This document shows positions 25,190-33,938 of a DNA stretch of 64,000 nt, one piece after another. The stretch lies in NCBI GenBank assembly GCA_022842065.1, contig JALHQH010000063.1:1-64000 (forward strand), given 5' to 3'. A model generated the notes under the pieces. It worked only from the letters and a program-made list of their open reading frames with translations, made no database searches and was not told the origin of the DNA. This DNA is from Caldilineaceae bacterium (GTDB lineage Bacteria > Chloroflexota > Anaerolineae > Caldilineales > Caldilineaceae). The first letter of the stretch is position 1. Each line of letters opens with the position of its first letter. The translations under genes and the position numbers were made by a program.

Positions 25190-26464
25190 CTACCTGTTCT
25201 TCGTCGCTCTTCGTGTCCCTTCGTGGATCACTTCTTGTTTTGCGCTGTGCAATGCTTGCTCAAGTTTGGGGACAATTTCGCGCCAACTGTAATGTGCTTC
25301 GACAAAGTGGCGAGCGTGCTCACCCAAGTTGGTGGATAGCGTAGTTGCCCCTTGTTGATCATGCAGCAAGCGTAGCACAGCGTCGGCAAAAGCCTGTGGA
25401 CTGTCGGCCAGTAACAATTCCTCGCCATCGTGCACCCCAATCCCTTCGACCCCCAACGTGGTGCTGACGATAGCTTTGGCCGCGGCCATCGCTTCCAACA
25501 CTTTGAAGCGGGTACCGCCGCCTACGCGCAGCGGCACCACATAGATCCCAGCCTTAGCCAAATAGGGTGCAACGCTATCGACTGCGCCGGTAATATCGAT
25601 GGCTGGGTTGGCGCGCAATGGATCGAGCCGCGCATGGGGGTTCATGCCCACAATCTGAAAGCGCACCCGCGGCTCGACGGCCAGAAGCAGCGGCAGCACC
25701 CTTTGCGCAAACCAGAGCGCACCATCAATGTTCGGACGGTAATCCATTTTGCCGACAAAGAGCAAGGTAAAAGGATCGGGGGGAATATGGGACGTTGCCG
25801 ATGCTTGATCAACATCAAGCGCAATGCCATTGGCGATTACCAGGATCGGGCGTGCTGTCCCCAAGGCCTGGAGCGCGGCCTTGTCCGGCTCGCTGACTGC
25901 CAGTACGAGATCGGCTTGGCGACAGATTGCTGCTTCGTAGTGGCGCAACTTGCGCCATTGCAGCAGACTATAAGCCGCGGCCAGCCAACGCCGTGGCCGG
26001 CGCAAGTCGGTAAAGGCGTTGCGCTGTTGTAAGAGATATTCACAATTATGGTCATCAAAGACCAGCAACGGTTGGGTTGCGGCAGATTTGGCCAGTTGCA
26101 GGCCATATTGCGCCATTTCAATTCCCTCGATCTGCACCACATCATACTGTTCGCGTTGCGCTTGTGTCGCGACCAGTGCGCGCATTTCCTTGTTCTCCAG
26201 GCGTAACGCCATATCGGGCAAGGGACTACGCAGGGTATCGCCACCCCGTTGGCGCAAGGTACGCGTTGGCTGGGGCACGCTAAAAATTTGGCGGCAATAG
26301 CTGTAAAGGGGATTATCAGCGCGCAGCACTTGCCCAGGGGCCAAAAAGGTGATCAGGTCAATCGTATGGTGGGCCGCCAGATGACGAATTAAATGATAGT
26401 TGCGGATGGTGGTGCCTTGGTGGGGCGGATAGGGAAGTTGCGGTGTCAGAAAGAGCAGCTGCAT
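25190..26464 (-). CDS. family 4 glycosyltransferase with repeat-encoded C-terminus
   Basis: GT-B fold glycosyltransferase of 424 residues. The N-terminus LLFLTPQLPYPPHQGTTIRN is the acceptor-side Rossmann opening; the donor-side half has FVGKMDYRPNIDGALWF, then VPLRVGGGTRFKVLEAMAAAKAIVSTTLGVEGIG with the E-x7-E type region. Likely adds a sugar in surface polysaccharide assembly. The last 13 residues (VIHEGTRRATKNR) are encoded by the intergenic repeat type seen at 35096-35156, so the gene now ends in a repeat instead of its original stop. It lies 58 bases from the next GT4 gene upstream, so the two may be transcribed together. Confidence 0.9.
   Translation of the reverse strand: MQLLFLTPQLPYPPHQGTTIRNYHLIRHLAAHHTIDLITFLAPGQVLRADNPLYSYCRQIFSVPQPTRTLRQRGGDTLRSPLPDMALRLENKEMRALVATQAQREQYDVVQIEGIEMAQYGLQLAKSAATQPLLVFDDHNCEYLLQQRNAFTDLRRPRRWLAAAYSLLQWRKLRHYEAAICRQADLVLAVSEPDKAALQALGTARPILVIANGIALDVDQASATSHIPPDPFTLLFVGKMDYRPNIDGALWFAQRVLPLLLAVEPRVRFQIVGMNPHARLDPLRANPAIDITGAVDSVAPYLAKAGIYVVPLRVGGGTRFKVLEAMAAAKAIVSTTLGVEGIGVHDGEELLLADSPQAFADAVLRLLHDQQGATTLSTNLGEHARHFVEAHYSWREIVPKLEQALHSAKQEVIHEGTRRATKNR
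25197..25231. repeat. CTTCGTG-type repeat inside the end of the GT4 gene
   Basis: TTCTTCGTCGCTCTTCGTG followed by CCCTTCGTGGATCAC matches one arm of the palindromes at 35096-35156 and 56571-56635. Here it is read as the last codons of the glycosyltransferase. Confidence 0.75.
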
Positions 26465-26522
26465 AAGGATCTAGCTCATAATCATGCCACTAGCAATGAC
26501 CGCATGCCAGCTGGCTAGGCAA

Positions 26523-27695
26523 CTAGGGCGGTGTCGTCTGTTTTTCGGTGGTGGTGGAACGTTGTGTATTGACAATATTTTTGATGCTGAGGACCTTGTG
26601 ATAGACATCCAGCGTACTGCGGGCTGCCAGCTCCCAGCTAAAACAGGCCGCTCGCTTGATGCCCTTCTCGCTCAGTTCAGCGTGGAGCGCTGGTTCAGTC
26701 AATAAGCGGTGCATGGCTACCGCAATTTCCTCCGAATTTTCGGGATCAACCAAAAGGGCCGCATCGCTGACAACTTCGGGGAGGCTACTAATATTGCTCA
26801 CAATGGTTGGCGTGCCACAGGCCATTGCTTCGAGGGGGGGCAGGCCAAAGCCTTCATAGTGGGCAGGGTGTACATGACAACGGGCACCGACGTAGAGCTG
26901 ATGCAGATCCTCATCCGCCACTCGCCCCAGGAAAAAGGTCTTTTGCTCCAAATCTAACTTTTTGGCTAGCTCCAGGGTTTCTTCGTATAGCCATCCTTGG
27001 CTGCCGGCTAAAACTAGCCCCGTCTCTTCTATGTTATACTTGTCGAGCAGGTGGCGAAAGGCTTGCAGCAGGCCATTGACATTTTTGCGTGGTTCAATCG
27101 TGCTGACAAAAAGAATATACGAGGCCGGAATTTTGAACTTGGCCGTCACGGCCTGACGGGTGGATTCGATGGGCAGTGGGCGAAAATTCGGATTGGCCGC
27201 CTCGTAAATGACACTGACTTTTTTATCCGGCGTGCCCAGAATGCCAATCAGATCTTGCTTCGTACTCTCGCTCGGCACAATAATATGTTGGGCGCGGCGT
27301 ACGGCACGGTCAATCTGCCCATAATACGCGGCGCTATCTTTGGTCAGGAAATGAGGCCAATGCAAAAAGGCCAGATCATGGACGGTAATGACGGCCGGAA
27401 TCGGTGAGTAGAGCGGCGGAATAAAATCGGTACTATGGATCAAGTTGAGCCCATAACGGGCCAACTCTACTGGTAACATAAATTGCTCAATGGCCCGATG
27501 GACCGGTGCATAGATCGTGCTACGTCGAAAATTTGCCTGCTGAATCAATGGCTCGTGATGCCGGCGATGTTGAAATACAACAAAGTCGTCCGTCTGATCA
27601 ATTTGAGCCAATGCACGCAATAGATGCCAGGTGTAGCGGCTGATCCCAGCCGGTTGATGATAACTAAGACGTGCATCAATGCCAATACGCATCAT
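26523..27695 (-). CDS. family 4 glycosyltransferase (mannosyl/glucosyl type)
   Basis: About 390 residues of GT-B fold. MRIGIDARLSYHQPAGISRYTWHLLRALA is the usual start of this GT4 subgroup, with the glycine-rich acceptor loop. The donor half contains FVSTIEPRKNVNGLLQAFRHL, then HPAHYEGFGLPPLEAMACGTPTIVS with both glutamates of the nucleotide-sugar site, and VVSDAALLVDP. ATG 27695 is taken as start (a second ATG follows at once); the frame extends to a GTG seven codons up. The last 25 residues are polar and Thr/Gln-rich. Probably works with the adjacent GT4 in building a surface glycan. A word-repeat palindrome separates it from the divergent gene at 27980. Confidence 0.9.
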   Translation of the reverse strand: MMRIGIDARLSYHQPAGISRYTWHLLRALAQIDQTDDFVVFQHRRHHEPLIQQANFRRSTIYAPVHRAIEQFMLPVELARYGLNLIHSTDFIPPLYSPIPAVITVHDLAFLHWPHFLTKDSAAYYGQIDRAVRRAQHIIVPSESTKQDLIGILGTPDKKVSVIYEAANPNFRPLPIESTRQAVTAKFKIPASYILFVSTIEPRKNVNGLLQAFRHLLDKYNIEETGLVLAGSQGWLYEETLELAKKLDLEQKTFFLGRVADEDLHQLYVGARCHVHPAHYEGFGLPPLEAMACGTPTIVSNISSLPEVVSDAALLVDPENSEEIAVAMHRLLTEPALHAELSEKGIKRAACFSWELAARSTLDVYHKVLSIKNIVNTQRSTTTEKQTTPP

Positions 27696-27800
27696 GAATC
27701 TCTTGCCGCTCCGCACAATGATGACTGCCGCACAAGGCCCATTGTACCGTCCACAGCCTATTCGGTCAAACTGGTGGGTAGGTTCACAGGGAAACGGGAA

Positions 27801-27898
27801 GAGGATGGTAGAACGGTAAATCGGTAAATCGGTAGATCAGTTTGCTTCTACTGATTTACCGATTTACTGATCTACCGTTCTACCGATCTACCTCTCCC
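27801..27898. repeat. inverted array of GGTAAATC/GGTAGATC words
   Basis: GGTAGAAC, GGTAAATC, GGTAAATC and GGTAGATC run in the left half (27807-27838) and their complements GATTTACC, GATTTACT, GATCTACC in the right half (27853-27891). It is a second copy of the element at 16080-16170 but with different word order. Confidence 0.8.
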
Positions 27899-27908
27899 TT
27901 CCCCCAGA

Positions 27909-27937
27909 TTGAGCATCGCATCAAGGGATGGTATAAT
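27909..27937 (+). promoter_or_regulatory. sigma-70-type promoter for the coiled-coil/selB pair
   Basis: TTGAGC (27909-27914), 17-base spacer, TATAAT (27932-27937). Transcription would begin near 27944, about 36 bases before the ATG at 27980. Confidence 0.7.
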
Positions 27938-27979
27938 CGTCTCATCGTTTTGGGAAAGCAATGTTGAGGTTACAACTTT

Positions 27980-29302
27980 ATGGATATAGCACAGTTAGCG
28001 CAGATGGTTAGTTGGTTGGATGAAGAGCACCGGCGCGATCGGGCAGAGATCGCCCGTTTGCAACAGCGCATTGAGGCGCAGTCGGCGGATGTGATTGAGC
28101 AGGCGCGGCGCATTCAAGAGCTGGAAGCCCGCCTGGCAGCCACGCAAGGGCATTTGACGAAGTTCAACCAAATTGAGGCGGCCATTCAAAACGCTAAGGG
28201 TGAACTAAGTGGGCTGGTGGAACGGGCTGAAGAAGCCCGTTCTCAAGCGGCGCGCGATGTCGAGCGTTCGCGGCTGAGTGACCGCGAAGCCCTCAGTCGC
28301 GAAATTAGTGAAGTCCGCCGTGAATTACCCCGTATCGCGCGCGTGGAAGAGTCATTGGATATCCGCGCCGTGGAGGATCAGCGCCTGGCCGAGCTGATCA
28401 TGGGCGTCCGCAACCAAATTGGGGGCTTGGCCAAGGAGATTGAAGAGCGCACGCGCCAGATTCCTTTCCTGGCGGAACAGCGCACTAGCGATACCAAACG
28501 CATTGCCCAGTTACAACAAGAGACGGTTGAACTCTTTAAGCGCACCGAAGCCGTTGCCGGCCGCATCCCTGTGATGGAAGAGAGTGTCCGCCGCACAGCA
28601 GCAGAATTTGAAAAATTGCCGCCCCAGATCGAAACGCTGCGCGAACAACAGGGCATCTTTATGGAACGCACCCGCGCCATGGTCGTCGACCGCGAGCAGG
28701 TGCTCACCCGCTGGCAGGAGACAATTGAAGCGCAGAAGAGCATTGTCAACCAAGCTTATGAGCGGGTCCAAAGTTTTGCCCAACAGATTGATGTCAGCCG
28801 CCGTGCCGTGAATGAGATGCAGGAATTCAAGGACCTGATCCTGCGTGAACAGAGCCAGGTGCAGGAACTACAACGGCTGGCCGAAGAACGTATCCGTCGT
28901 GAGATGGACGAGTTTCGCGAGGATTTTGAAAAGAAGCGCCGCAAAGGGGAACTGCGCCAGGAGCATCTCTGGTCCGAGCAGGACAAATATAACCGAGAAG
29001 TGGTCGAGCGTTTCCCGCCGATTCACCATGATATCAAAATTGTGGAAGCGTTGGTCCAACAGGTCTGGAAGTTACAAGAGACCTACGGCAACTACTTTGT
29101 CGGCGTCGCCCAAGCCTGGCTGGATGGCACCGAACAGGCGATCCGCGGGCGTGACGACCAGATGCGCCACTTGGAAGAAGATTGGCAACGTCAACGACGC
29201 AATGCCGAATTGTACGCCAGCCAGAATGCCCAGCGCCGCACCAGTGGCATCATGGTTGGCGAGGCCCCCGATTACAATGGCAGCAATGGCCGGTCGAGCT
29301 AA
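27980..29302 (+). CDS. long coiled-coil protein of unknown function
   Basis: A 440-residue soluble protein with heptad-like, charged sequence over nearly its whole length ([59 protein letters not shown]). There is no signal peptide or membrane span. The C-terminal 100 residues are less regular and include [22 protein letters not shown] do not recognise a family. Its stop is 3 bases before selB, so the two are one transcript from the promoter at 27909-27937. A structural, scaffold or chromosome-related role is possible; the selB link may be only transcriptional. Confidence 0.85.
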   Translation: MDIAQLAQMVSWLDEEHRRDRAEIARLQQRIEAQSADVIEQARRIQELEARLAATQGHLTKFNQIEAAIQNAKGELSGLVERAEEARSQAARDVERSRLSDREALSREISEVRRELPRIARVEESLDIRAVEDQRLAELIMGVRNQIGGLAKEIEERTRQIPFLAEQRTSDTKRIAQLQQETVELFKRTEAVAGRIPVMEESVRRTAAEFEKLPPQIETLREQQGIFMERTRAMVVDREQVLTRWQETIEAQKSIVNQAYERVQSFAQQIDVSRRAVNEMQEFKDLILREQSQVQELQRLAEERIRREMDEFREDFEKKRRKGELRQEHLWSEQDKYNREVVERFPPIHHDIKIVEALVQQVWKLQETYGNYFVGVAQAWLDGTEQAIRGRDDQMRHLEEDWQRQRRNAELYASQNAQRRTSGIMVGEAPDYNGSNGRSS

Positions 29303-29305
29303 GCA

Positions 29306-31225
29306 ATGCGTGTCATTGGGACAGCCGGCCATGTTGACCACGGTAAATCCACCTTGGTGCGCGCCCTCTCTGGGATCGATCCAGATCGGCTGCAAGAGGA
29401 AAAACGTCGGGGCATGACCATTGATCTCGGCTTTGCCTGGATCGAACTGCGCATGCCCGCTGCGGAACAGACCGAAGCCGTCGGGATCGTGGATGTGCCT
29501 GGTCACATCGACTTTATCAAAAACATGTTGGCGGGCGTCGGTGGGATCGACGCCGCGCTGCTCATTATCGCGGCCGATGAAGGGGTAATGCCACAGACCC
29601 GTGAACATCTGGCAATCCTTGATCTGCTCGCGGTCCCCGCGGCGGTCGTAGTCTTGACTAAAGTCGATTTGGTCGATGACCCCGAGTGGCTGGAGCTGGT
29701 GGAATTTGATGTCGCCGAACTGTTGCAGCCTACCCACCTTGCCCATGCACCGCTGGTACGCGTCAGTGCGACCACTGGCAAAGGGCTGATCGAACTGCGC
29801 AGTACCTTGGCCCGTACCCTTGGTGCCCTCCCGCCACGCCGCAACCGCGCCCGCCCCCGCTTGCCGGTTGATCGCGTCTTTAGCCTCAGTGGCTTTGGCA
29901 CCGTGGTTACCGGTACCCTGCTTGATGGTCAATTTAACATCGGTGACGCGGTCGAGTTGCTGCCGAGCGGTCAAAGCGCACGCGTGCGCGGGCTACAAAG
30001 CCACAAACAGCAGGTCGCAACGGGCGAGCCGGGCAGTCGTCTCGCGATTAATTTGAGTGGCATTGACACTGATCAGATTCGGCGCGGCGATGTCGTTGTG
30101 CGGCCAGAGACCTTACAAAGCAGCCTGTTGATTGATCTCCAATTTCGGCTGCTGGCTGATGCCCCTCGCGAATTGAAGCACAACCAGCGCGTGGATTTCT
30201 TCTGTGGTGCTGCTGAAATTGGCGCAACCGTGCGTCTATTGGGCACCGAACAACTTGCCCCTGGTGCCACCGGCTGGATCCAGTTGCGCCTTGATCAGCC
30301 GACGGTTGTCGTCTCCGGCGACCGTTACATTTTGCGCCAACCTTCGCCCAGTGCCACCCTGGGTGGCGGCATTGTGCTCAGCCCGCACCCGCGCCGGCGC
30401 TGGCGGCGTTTTGATCCAGCGGTGCTAGCTCGCTTGCAGACGCTGGCACAAGGGGCACCCGATGAGATTCTGTTACAATTGTTGGCGCGGCGCCCTTTTC
30501 GTACGCCAAAAGAGCTGCTGGCCCAAAGTGAATTAGATCTGACCGTTGCGCAGGAAGCGCTTGCGGAGTTACAGCGGGGCGGGGCCATTACCAGCGTCGC
30601 GCTGGGCAACGAGGTGGCGCTGCTAACCCTGGAAAGCTGGGCCCAGGTGCGCACGGCGTTAGACAAAATGATTGACCTCTTTCACCAACAATTTCCCCTG
30701 CGCCGCGGTATGGCGCGCAGCGAAGTGCGCAACCGTTTACAAAGCAGCCTGCCGGGCAGTGAACTCCCCGTCCGGCTCTTTAATGGGATCATCGAACGGG
30801 CCGCCGGCGAAGATCGCGTCGCGGCAGATGACACTTTGGTCTGGGCCAAATCCTTCCAGATCACCTTTACCCTCCATCAACAAAGTATGATCGATCATAT
30901 CTTGACGCTCTTTGCCGCCGCTCCCTACAGCCCGCCCAGCGAAGCCGATGTGCTGCGCCTTTTGGGCGGCGAAAGCGATTTACTCGAAGCGATGATCGAG
31001 CGCAACGATCTGGTGCGGGTGAGTGGCGGTTTGCTCTTCCGCACGGCTGACTTTAGCGAGATGGTGGCACAGGTCCGCGCATTGGCCACGACGCATGGGG
31101 AGATCACCCTGGCGCAGGTGCGCGATCGTTTTGACACCAGCCGCAAATATGCCCAGGCGCTGCTCGAAGAGATGGATGCCCGCCGTATCACACGGCGTGC
31201 AGGGGATAGCCGCGTTTTACGCTGA
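29306..31225 (+). CDS. selB: selenocysteine-specific translation elongation factor SelB
   Basis: GTPase that carries Sec-tRNA to the ribosome at UGA codons marked by a SECIS hairpin. The first 170 residues hold the G domain: G1 [12 protein letters not shown], switch region [16 protein letters not shown]3 DVPGH, G4 TKVDL and G5 VSATTGKG. Beta-barrel domains 2-4 follow ([18 protein letters not shown]), then the C-terminal winged helices that bind the SECIS (for example [30 protein letters not shown]). At 639 residues it has normal length. TIDLGFA and the four winged helices distinguish it from EF-Tu. selA, selD and tRNA-Sec are not in the window, so they must lie elsewhere if the pathway is complete. 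Confidence 0.95.
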   Translation: MRVIGTAGHVDHGKSTLVRALSGIDPDRLQEEKRRGMTIDLGFAWIELRMPAAEQTEAVGIVDVPGHIDFIKNMLAGVGGIDAALLIIAADEGVMPQTREHLAILDLLAVPAAVVVLTKVDLVDDPEWLELVEFDVAELLQPTHLAHAPLVRVSATTGKGLIELRSTLARTLGALPPRRNRARPRLPVDRVFSLSGFGTVVTGTLLDGQFNIGDAVELLPSGQSARVRGLQSHKQQVATGEPGSRLAINLSGIDTDQIRRGDVVVRPETLQSSLLIDLQFRLLADAPRELKHNQRVDFFCGAAEIGATVRLLGTEQLAPGATGWIQLRLDQPTVVVSGDRYILRQPSPSATLGGGIVLSPHPRRRWRRFDPAVLARLQTLAQGAPDEILLQLLARRPFRTPKELLAQSELDLTVAQEALAELQRGGAITSVALGNEVALLTLESWAQVRTALDKMIDLFHQQFPLRRGMARSEVRNRLQSSLPGSELPVRLFNGIIERAAGEDRVAADDTLVWAKSFQITFTLHQQSMIDHILTLFAAAPYSPPSEADVLRLLGGESDLLEAMIERNDLVRVSGGLLFRTADFSEMVAQVRALATTHGEITLAQVRDRFDTSRKYAQALLEEMDARRITRRAGDSRVLR

Positions 31226-31305
31226 GCCTCGCCCTGCTGGCGCTTTGCCCCTTACGAATCCACCCTTTGCTGATCTGCCGATAGCTTGTCAAGTGAACAA
31301 CCTTT

Positions 31306-31339
31306 AGAGAAACATGGCACAATTGTGTCATGTTTCTCT
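31306..31339. terminator. hairpin downstream of selB
   Basis: AGAGAAACATGGCACAA and TTGTGTCATGTTTCTCT form a 17-bp stem with one mismatch and no unpaired loop beyond the turn. No T run follows. It is the only structured element in the first part of the 640-base gap 31226-31864; the AT-rich stretch 31400-31540 has several TATAAT-like words but no gene. Confidence 0.55.
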
Positions 31340-31864
31340 GCGTTCTCGATTAGCTGCTGTTACATTGCGGATTTACCCTGTGGTACACCTGTCGCGTCTG
31401 TCTCGCACTATGTCAATAGACCTAAATATAGTATGATTTGTTAGTTTACGAAATATTCTTTTTTGTTATAACATATTTTCTTTGTGTGAATAATTAGGCA
31501 ATTATTACCTGTTTATTTTATAATAAACTCGCCTTAATGTTGTACCTCAGTTAGCCGTTCTTTGCTGCGCGGCGTGAATCATTCCTGGCCTATATTGGCA
31601 AGCGACGTCCGTTTTTAACCGCGCAACGTCCGCCATGTCCTTGCTGTAAATGGTCCCCGCTTTCAGTGGCGAAAGCGGTCCCAACCTGTTTTACAAAATA
31701 GCTGATTGTTGTTTGCCGTGTGCAGTGACCTTGTGCCTGATGTGCCGCTCGCGATGTTTGTTGTTGCTTGCCACTTTGGTCGTTATCTGTCCGTCATGTT
31801 GCTGTCGGGTACTTTGATGCGCACGCTCTTTTCTGTTTGTTCTCCATATAGAAGGATAAAAACA

Positions 31865-32707
31865 ATGCAACTACGCAAATTTTTGGTAATGATCAATAGT
31901 TTTGTGCTGATTCTGGCCTTCTGTCTGACTGGTTCGGTTGCGCACGCCACCTCTGTTAATGGTGCGACGACCGTTGAGCAGGCCCCGCCGACCGTGTCAC
32001 CGGCTGTCGCTGTTGATAATGTTAACGAACTGTTAGTCTATGATCTGAATCGTGTCGTTACGATCAACGATAAAGGCTTTCCCCATGATCAACCGCCACG
32101 CAGTGCTGCTAACGGCAATTGGCAAACACCGATCAACTTTGCCCAGGGTACGATGCATTTCCGTGCTGAGATCCGCAGCCAGTCCACCCCCCAATCGATG
32201 AAATTGCAATTCTGTATTTGGCAAGATCAATTTGTGCTGGAAAGTTGTGGCCCACTGCGCAGCCTCACGGGGACGGCCGGCACCGTTGTGACCTGGAATC
32301 AGCCTGTCGCCAAGCTGTGGAAGAAAGATGGGCGCACTATTGACTGGAGCCGCGCTCGCATGCGCTATGGGATTGCGATCAAGAATCGGCGGGGCTTGCC
32401 GGTCAGTTCATTTCAAGGTTGGAACTGGAACGGCGAAAACCCTGCCCTCTGGTACCCCATGAATATGCGTTTCACCGTGGTCGTGGTGGCCAAAGGGAAA
32501 ACCTTTAGCGGTTGGGCAAATTATCTCGGTGCTGGGGCGGCCACGGCCGCAACTGCGGAAATAGAGCTGACCGAGGAAGCGTGGGCCGCACTGCTCAGTG
32601 ATGCCAGCTACGGCTCCAGCCTGACGCTAGAAAGTGTGACCACGCCGGATAATGACACGCAAACGTTGGCGAATCAACTCTACTTGCCGCTGGTGAGCAT
32701 GCAGTAG
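31865..32707 (+). CDS. secreted protein of unknown function with C-terminal LYLPLV motif
   Basis: A 280-residue exported protein. Start ATG 31865 is fixed by GAAGGA 8 bases before it and by the signal peptide that follows (KFLVMINSFVLILAFCLTGSVAHA); the frame extends 53 codons further upstream with no protein-like sequence. The mature part is beta-rich and Trp-rich (FQGWNWNGENPALWYPMNMRF) with Cys residues in LQFCIWQDQFVLESCGPL that may form a disulfide. The last residues are NQLYLPLVSMQ, close to the LYLPMVGK end of the GH44 protein at 37532-40903. I do not recognise the family. A very strong terminator follows. Confidence 0.8.
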   Translation: MQLRKFLVMINSFVLILAFCLTGSVAHATSVNGATTVEQAPPTVSPAVAVDNVNELLVYDLNRVVTINDKGFPHDQPPRSAANGNWQTPINFAQGTMHFRAEIRSQSTPQSMKLQFCIWQDQFVLESCGPLRSLTGTAGTVVTWNQPVAKLWKKDGRTIDWSRARMRYGIAIKNRRGLPVSSFQGWNWNGENPALWYPMNMRFTVVVVAKGKTFSGWANYLGAGAATAATAEIELTEEAWAALLSDASYGSSLTLESVTTPDNDTQTLANQLYLPLVSMQ

Positions 32708-32728
32708 TTGAGGCAAGTTGGGTCAATA

Positions 32729-32792
32729 AAAGGGTAAAATAACAAGCAGGGGCCGGTGGTTAACCACTGGCCCCTGCTTGTTATTTTACCCT
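32729..32792. terminator. 32-bp hairpin terminator
   Basis: Arms 32729-32760 and 32761-32792 pair along 32 positions with a single G-T wobble. The right arm contains TTATTTT near its end. It lies 22 bases after the stop of the secreted protein gene. The stem is unusually long for an intrinsic terminator. Confidence 0.8.
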
Positions 32793-32966
32793 TGGCGCAT
32801 TAACCCCAGTTGCGACGACCGGGAGAGCGATTCCCGCAGCCGCGGTTACCAGCAAAGCGTCAATCTTTATAGATCTACGATAGTTCACAGCGTGTTTTTG
32901 CTGGTATACTTACGATCAGGTCGCCGCGCACGCGTCCTGCCGTCACCTAAAACCAGGAGCAGCCCC

Positions 32967-33131
32967 ATGCCCACCCAACCCGTCTTAACCATTCGCCAGG
33001 AAACCCTGGCCAACGCGCAATACCGCATCCGCCTCACCCTGAAACGCCCCGGTCAGCCCGACCTGGAGGGCGAGGCGACGATTCGTTTTGCGCTGCCTCC
33101 GCTACATGGTAGGCGTTCGCTCGTAGGGTAG
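32967..33131 (+). pseudogene. 5' fragment of a CHAT-type protein gene
   Basis: ATG 32967 has CAGGAG 7 bases upstream and opens a frame of 54 codons: LTIRQETLANAQYRIRLTLK then EGEATIRFALP, after which the sequence turns into non-protein-like HGRRSLVG and stops. Short N-terminal strands of this type lead into CHAT (caspase-like) domain proteins in filamentous Chloroflexota and cyanobacteria; that family assignment is from memory and tentative. The rest of the gene is missing, apparently replaced by the toxin-antitoxin locus that follows. Confidence 0.45.
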
Positions 33132-33178
33132 CCGGAGCCGAAACCGGCGGCTGAGTAGGGGTTTCCTGTCGGGGTTTG

Positions 33179-33184
33179 GTATAA
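33179..33184 (+). promoter_or_regulatory. -10 box before the toxin-antitoxin pair
   Basis: TATAAT 49 bases before the antitoxin ATG at 33234. No convincing -35 box is seen at the proper distance. Confidence 0.4.
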
Positions 33185-33233
33185 TGGCACCAGAATACGA
33201 TGCACGACATGCAGAACTGAGCAGGCGGGCAAA

Positions 33234-33572
33234 ATGGAGATGGTATTAACGCAGGAAGCGCCACCGTTGCAACGCGATGACACCGGCGCGCTGCGGGTGG
33301 GAAGCTCGCGCGTTTTGTTGGAGTTAGTGATCCAGGCTTTTGAAGATGGTGCAACGGCTGAGATGATTGTCCAGCAATATCCAACGACGACGCTGGCCGA
33401 TGTCTATAGCGCCATTGGCTATTACTTGCGCCATCGGCCAGAAATTGATGCCTATCTGGCCGACCGCGAGAGACAGGCACTGACAATTCGCCAACGCATT
33501 GAAGCGCACCAAGGCGATTTAACCGCCATGCGCAACCAGCTCCTCGCGCGCAAGCAAGCACAGTCGGCGTGA
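33234..33572 (+). CDS. DUF433-type antitoxin
   Basis: A 112-residue protein with the DUF433 (VapB-like) core: LRVGSSRVLLELVIQAFEDGATAEMIVQQYPTTTLADVYSAIGYYLRHRPEIDAYL is spread over residues 19-80, including the helix-turn-helix-like GATAEMIVQQYPTTTLADVY. The C-terminal third is a helical arm that would hold the toxin. The partner gene starts 3 bases after the stop, the usual antitoxin-first order. It likely binds its own promoter near 33179. Confidence 0.88.
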   Translation: MEMVLTQEAPPLQRDDTGALRVGSSRVLLELVIQAFEDGATAEMIVQQYPTTTLADVYSAIGYYLRHRPEIDAYLADRERQALTIRQRIEAHQGDLTAMRNQLLARKQAQSA

Positions 33573-33575
33573 CCA

Positions 33576-33926
33576 ATGTTGCGTTTGTTGGCAGATGAAA
33601 ATTTCAGCGGCTATGTGGTGTGTGGCTTGTTGCGGCGGCGCTCTACGCTATCATTGGTCAGAGTGCAAGATGTTGGCCTGGCCGAGGCGGATGATCCGAC
33701 CATCCTAGCCTGGGCTGCGGCAAACGACTACATTCTGCTCACCTATGATCGAGTAATCGTGCCGGAATTTCCCTTTCAACGCATTGCGGCACGGCAACCA
33801 ATGTCCCGTGTTTTTGTCTTGAATGCCCGGTTGGCGCTACGTGAGGCAATCGACGAGTTGCTCTTGCTTGATGAGTGCAGCGAACAAAGCGAATGGCAAA
33901 ATCTGGTAGTTTATCTGCCACTGTAG
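33576..33926 (+). CDS. DUF5615 PIN-like toxin
   Basis: A 116-residue PIN-fold RNase-like toxin. Acidic residues typical of the active site are present: D7, E8 in RLLADENFSG, D39-D40 in EADDPTIL and D58 in LLTYDR. DUF5615 proteins pair with DUF433 antitoxins exactly as here, with a 3-base gap. Target RNA is not known. The gene follows a truncated CHAT-like gene, suggesting that the module inserted at this site. Confidence 0.88.
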   Translation: MLRLLADENFSGYVVCGLLRRRSTLSLVRVQDVGLAEADDPTILAWAAANDYILLTYDRVIVPEFPFQRIAARQPMSRVFVLNARLALREAIDELLLLDECSEQSEWQNLVVYLPL

Positions 33927-33938
33927 GTCTAAATAACC

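Noticed and set aside
31226..31864. A tRNA-Sec or other RNA gene after selB
   Set aside because: No cloverleaf with a long variable arm or T-loop sequence was found by eye; only one hairpin at 31306-31339.
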